17,273 nt of DNA from an uncultured Candidatus Woesearchaeota archaeon (GTDB lineage Archaea > Nanobdellota > Nanobdellia > Woesearchaeales > 21-14-0-10-32-9): NCBI GenBank assembly GCA_903891505.1, contig CAITEO010000029.1, positions 1 to 17,273 of the forward strand, given 5' to 3'. The notes under the pieces are model-generated. The model made no database searches. It worked only from the letters and a program-made list of their open reading frames with translations, and was not told the DNA's origin. The stretch's first letter is position 1. Every line of letters begins with the position of its first letter. A program made the position numbers and the translations under genes. Shown piece by piece: positions 14,454-17,273 of the stretch.

Positions 14454-14563
14454 GTTCCAAAGAATAGCCCTGTTCATATAAAAAGTTTACGAAGAAAAGT
14501 TGTGCTTGTTTCATACTTCTGTCTTAATTACTTTATTGTTTAACATCGTTTAACATTGTTTTA

Positions 14564-14681
14564 TTCTGCCACTTCTAGCTGCGCGTAGCGCAGAGAAACC
14601 AGCCGAAGGCTGGCTAATAACAATTTAGAAAAATATTTAGAGAAAATATTTAGAAAAATAGTTTTATTTCTGGTGGCAGAA
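14564..14681 (+). repeat. two-hairpin dispersed element, copy 3
   Basis: TTCTGCCAC (14564-14572) and GTGGCAGAA (14673-14681) are a perfect 9-bp terminal inverted repeat. Inside are hairpins CTGCGC-GTA-GCGCAG (14579-14593) and CCAGCC-GAA-GGCTGG (14599-14613), followed by an AT-rich stretch with short ATTTAGAAAAAT-like repeats. It lies between the divergent promoters of tyrS and PAN, where a terminator would not be expected, so the element is better seen as a mobile or recombinogenic repeat. Confidence 0.75.
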
Positions 14682-14763
14682 AAAGAAAAAAAGAGAAAAG
14701 CAGGCCAGCAAATAGCCCAATCTACCCTAAGCTTTAAAAACAACAAATACTTTCTTTTGAGGT

Positions 14764-15960
14764 ATGAAGACAAACGCACAAATCGTAGCAAGCACAGCTG
14801 GAAATGATCAGAAAACATCAAAGGCGCAGCCTCAAAATACTCCTCAGCAGAATCAAAACGCTCAATTTTCTCAGATGGCTGCAATGGAGACAGAGAACAG
14901 AGTTCTAAGAGAAACAATCTTTCAGCTAAAGATGGAACTTGATCGTTATCGTGCGCCAGCTTTAATGCTCGCAGAAGTAGCTGATATTCTTGAGAAGAAC
15001 GCAATAATAAAATTACCTAACGGCAATAAATTCCTTGTTAATGTTTCAAACACAGTCAAAGACTTAAAACCAGGAGACTTGGTGACTGTTGAGCAAAAGA
15101 ATTTGACAATCATAGATAAGCTCGATAGAGAGAGAAAAGTCGAAGTTGAACAGTTCGTAATAATCGAACAGCCAACAACGAAGTGGTCAGAGATTGGTGG
15201 CTTGCAGGAACAAGAAAATGAATTAAAAGAAGTTATTGAACTTCCACTAACAAAACCAGAACTCTTCAAAAAAGTTGGAATTAGTCCGCCAAAAGGAGTT
15301 TTACTGCACGGACCTCCTGGAACAGGCAAAACACTTCTTGCAAAAGCAGTTGCTTCCTCAACACATAGTACATTCATAGAAATTGTTGGATCAGAGCTCG
15401 TCCAGAAATTCATAGGAGAAGGAGCAAAACTAGTCAAGGACGTTTTCAAACTCGCACGTGAAAGAGCACCTAGTATAATATTCATCGATGAGTTAGATGC
15501 AATTGCTGCAAAACGCATGGACCTCGGAACATCAGGAGAAAGAGAAGTACAAAGAACATTCATGCAACTTCTTTCAGAGCTGGATGGATTCAAACCACTC
15601 GACAACGTCAAAGTAATTGGATGTACAAATAGAATAGACATACTAGATCCTGCAATCCTTCGACCTGGAAGACTTGATAGACTAGTTGAAGTTCCAGTTC
15701 CAAATAAAGAAGGACTAAAACAAGTATTTGCAATACATTCAAAGAATATGACTCTTGATAAGAAAATGAACGAAGATAGATTGTTCAAATTAATGGAAGG
15801 ATTCTCAGGCGCAGAAGTGAAAGCATCGTGCACTGAAGCAGGTTATTTTGCAATCCGCGAAAATAGAACGAAAATAGTCCAAAAAGACTTCGAAGACGCA
15901 ATCAAGAAAGTAAAACGCTTCGAAGAAGATCCATCTAGCTACATTGGAATGTTTGGATAG
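14764..15960 (+). CDS. pan: proteasome-activating nucleotidase (PAN), AAA ATPase
   Basis: PAN forms a hexamer that unfolds proteins and feeds them to the 20S proteasome. The N-terminus is a Gln/Asn-rich tail (about 10-38), then a coiled coil (about 38-62) ending at P65, which corresponds to the conserved proline that shapes the hexamer, then an OB-fold (about 66-120). The AAA module has Walker A GPPGTGKT (183-190), Walker B IIFIDELDA (238-246), and arginine-finger candidates R300 and R303 in DPAILRPGRLDR. At 398 aa it is slightly short. The C-terminus is MFG: hydrophobic-Phe-X in place of the usual hydrophobic-Tyr-X gate-opening tail. The ATG at 14764 is about 27 bases after TTTAAAAA (14733-14740), so the mRNA is leaderless. 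No proteasome subunit gene is in the window. Confidence 0.95.
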   Translation: MKTNAQIVASTAGNDQKTSKAQPQNTPQQNQNAQFSQMAAMETENRVLRETIFQLKMELDRYRAPALMLAEVADILEKNAIIKLPNGNKFLVNVSNTVKDLKPGDLVTVEQKNLTIIDKLDRERKVEVEQFVIIEQPTTKWSEIGGLQEQENELKEVIELPLTKPELFKKVGISPPKGVLLHGPPGTGKTLLAKAVASSTHSTFIEIVGSELVQKFIGEGAKLVKDVFKLARERAPSIIFIDELDAIAAKRMDLGTSGEREVQRTFMQLLSELDGFKPLDNVKVIGCTNRIDILDPAILRPGRLDRLVEVPVPNKEGLKQVFAIHSKNMTLDKKMNEDRLFKLMEGFSGAEVKASCTEAGYFAIRENRTKIVQKDFEDAIKKVKRFEEDPSSYIGMFG

Positions 15961-16042
15961 AACGGAAAAAATTCTTTTACATTCGCAGCTCTTCCGATTT
16001 TTCCCGAACAATGCTTATTAAAGTGCTCTAGTTTCTTTTTGT

Positions 16043-16471
16043 ATGGAAAATATTTTATCCTGGGAAAACTGTTTGAATAAGCATATTAGACGAGTTCAAG
16101 TAGATACTTCTAAAGCTAAATCAGCGCATAAACTATTTCAAATTAGAAAAGAAGAGTTAAAAAACAAGAAGGCAGCATTTATGAAACTAGAAGATTACTA
16201 TGAAATCATTAAAGAATTGACCTCTGCTCTAATGATATTAGATGGATTGAAATCATCGAACCACGAATGCATCGTTTCCTACTTCGCGCACAGATATCCA
16301 GACCATAAATACGAAGCGGAAAAACTCCACGAATTAAAAAACATTAGAAACAACATACAATATGAAGCCAGCATACCTGAAGATGAATATTTGACAAAAA
16401 ACGAACTCGAGTTCATTCATATTGTCGATATGCTAGAACATGAATTGTTAAAAGAACTTAGCATATCCTGA
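16043..16471 (+). CDS. HEPN-like protein (putative toxin of HEPN/MNT pair)
   Basis: A 142-residue helical protein. The N-terminal region (about 20-50) looks like a Lys-rich coiled helix. The C-terminal part resembles small archaeal HEPN proteins: YYEIIKELTSALMILDGLKSSNHECIVSYF (52-81, with NHEC at 73-76), then ELKNIRNNIQYEA with the motif R102-N103-x3-Y107. Classical HEPN RNases carry R-x4-6-H; here Tyr is in the histidine place, as in many MNT-linked archaeal members, so RNase activity is uncertain. The ATG at 16043 is about 25 bases after TTATTAAA (16015-16022), giving a leaderless mRNA. Its last 24 bases overlap the convergent HTH-nucleotidyltransferase gene, the likely partner. Confidence 0.65.
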   Translation: MENILSWENCLNKHIRRVQVDTSKAKSAHKLFQIRKEELKNKKAAFMKLEDYYEIIKELTSALMILDGLKSSNHECIVSYFAHRYPDHKYEAEKLHELKNIRNNIQYEASIPEDEYLTKNELEFIHIVDMLEHELLKELSIS

Positions 16472-17020
16472 AAGAACTATACCGTTTGCTATATTATTTC
16501 TCAGGTTCTCCGAAACTTTTTTTATATCTATACTAAAGAACGTCTGAATTGGTTTTCCTAACTTTTTTTCGTATTCTGACAGATCAATATTTCTTTCGCT
16601 TATTTCTATAAAAATGTCAATGTCAGAATCCTTAGTGTATTCTCCTTTTCTGATTGAACCAAATAGAATAACGCACCCTGGCATGAATTCCTCCTGCAAA
16701 TAATCTACGAGTCCAGACGCGTATATTTGCTCTAGTGCGAAGAGCATCTTTTTGTTCCTGTATTTCGAATCTGGATCGTTCGATCTATACACCTTAAAAA
16801 CATCTTTTTCTTCTCGAACAATTCCGTCTTTAATTAGCGCTTTTACTTTTAGAGCGACTGTGCTCTTTGGAACACCCGTCAACCTAGATAGTTCCCTTAT
16901 ATGATATAACTTAATTGGATTATTGTAGAATATTTCCTCAATACTCGACTTCGGTCTAATAGAACTCTCTTTCTTTGTTTTTTTCTTCTCTAGACTCTTC
17001 TTTTCTTTTACTTGTCCCAT
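16448..17020 (-). CDS. HTH-nucleotidyltransferase (MNT) protein, putative antitoxin
   Basis: A 190-residue protein with a Lys-rich tail (4-19), a winged-HTH domain (about 26-80, with IRELSRLTGVPKSTVALKVK as the helix-turn-helix), and a minimal nucleotidyltransferase domain with G121-S122 and the metal-binding D133/D135 in DSDIDIFI. Such proteins partner with HEPN proteins in toxin-antitoxin systems, where the MNT domain adds AMP to the toxin. The HTH suggests that it also binds its own promoter. I start at ATG 17020 rather than 17095 because minus-strand TTTATATA (17051-17058) lies between them and predicts transcription start near 17028, so the first 25 codons of the longest frame would not be transcribed. 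It overlaps the HEPN-like gene tail to tail. Confidence 0.8.
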   Translation of the reverse strand: MGQVKEKKSLEKKKTKKESSIRPKSSIEEIFYNNPIKLYHIRELSRLTGVPKSTVALKVKALIKDGIVREEKDVFKVYRSNDPDSKYRNKKMLFALEQIYASGLVDYLQEEFMPGCVILFGSIRKGEYTKDSDIDIFIEISERNIDLSEYEKKLGKPIQTFFSIDIKKVSENLRNNIANGIVLSGYAKFF

Positions 17021-17168
17021 TTTATGTCCAAATGTACAATATATTAGACATATATAAATATTTCGACTGAAAATAAAGACTCGCTTAAGCCCCAATCCGA
17101 ATGACCGAGCATTTAATTACGAGGTTTTTGGAATAGAAAAACACTAGAACCTAACGCTAACAAAAAAG

Positions 17169-17273
17169 CTAGTCAATTTTTAAGAATTTAAGAATTTCTT
17201 CCATTGTTTTCTCGACTGAACCTTCAGCGCTTAGAACTATTGCTTGCTTCGGCGCTTTTTTGAATAACTTGAG
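17169..17273 (-). CDS. 3' end of an unidentified gene (partial)
   Basis: On the minus strand the frame is open from the window edge (17273) to the stop at 17169-17171, giving 34 residues with the stretch AIVLSAEGSVEKTMEEILKFLK. A hydrophobic strand, a short acidic-polar loop and an amphipathic helix at the very end resemble the C-terminus of P-loop nucleoside kinases, such as thymidylate kinase, but 34 residues are too few to assign it. It reads toward the HTH-nucleotidyltransferase gene on the same strand, with about 150 bases between them. Confidence 0.6.
   Translation of the reverse strand, partial: LKLFKKAPKQAIVLSAEGSVEKTMEEILKFLKID

Noticed and set aside
14946..15833. 295-codon open frame on the minus strand
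   Set aside because: It lies entirely antisense to PAN, which has full AAA motifs and a promoter. The translated product is Ser/Phe-rich with no family features, typical of a shadow frame.

Overview
The window looks archaeal and AT-rich. The archaeal marks are a proteasome-activating nucleotidase (PAN), a short archaeal-type tyrosyl-tRNA synthetase, an initiator tRNA with an A1-U72 pair, a box C/D sRNA with two kink-turns, and TATA boxes at a nearly fixed distance from start codons. Small single-gene units, many unrecognised proteins and leaderless mRNAs suggest a DPANN-type lineage (for example Woesearchaeota or Pacearchaeota). That placement is inference; no rRNA is present to fix it.

Layout. 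1-300: AT-rich DNA, then initiator tRNA-Met. 413-3757: accessory block of small unrecognised genes, a structured repeat region (974-1088), a frameshifted gene (1766-2291) and a two-TM miniprotein on the minus strand. 3778-7988: alpha-glucan phosphorylase (-), metallophosphoesterase (+), nucleotidyltransferase-fold protein (-), MarC-type membrane protein (+). 7989-8324: a 55-bp copy of the marC 3' end, a hairpin terminator and one copy of a dispersed hairpin element. 8325-11502: PRPP synthetase (-), anchored two-HKD phospholipase D-like protein (+), membrane P-loop ATPase (-). 11546-11817: box C/D sRNA and a hairpin cluster. 11818-12806: a second pair of small genes (-). 12932-15960: PRC-barrel protein (+), TyrRS (-), PAN (+), with two more copies of the hairpin element between them. 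16043-17020: convergent overlapping HEPN-like and HTH-nucleotidyltransferase genes. 17169-17273: the 3' end of a further minus-strand gene.

Almost every gene has its own promoter and operons are essentially absent. For 15 of the genes a TATA-like box is centred about 24-28 bases before the chosen start codon, so transcription should begin at the start codon itself. Only the two-TM miniprotein, PRPP synthetase and PRC-barrel genes have a clear Shine-Dalgarno sequence. This rule moves several starts inward from the longest reading frame.

The best candidate for something undescribed is a protein family (called family B here) present three times: 3140-3757, 11818-12420, and a decayed frameshifted copy at 1766-2291. 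Each follows a small same-strand gene by 62-106 bases. The other main signals are a MITE-like two-hairpin element in three intergenic copies, a structured region at 974-1088 with compensatory base changes, and a convergent HEPN/nucleotidyltransferase pair resembling a toxin-antitoxin module.
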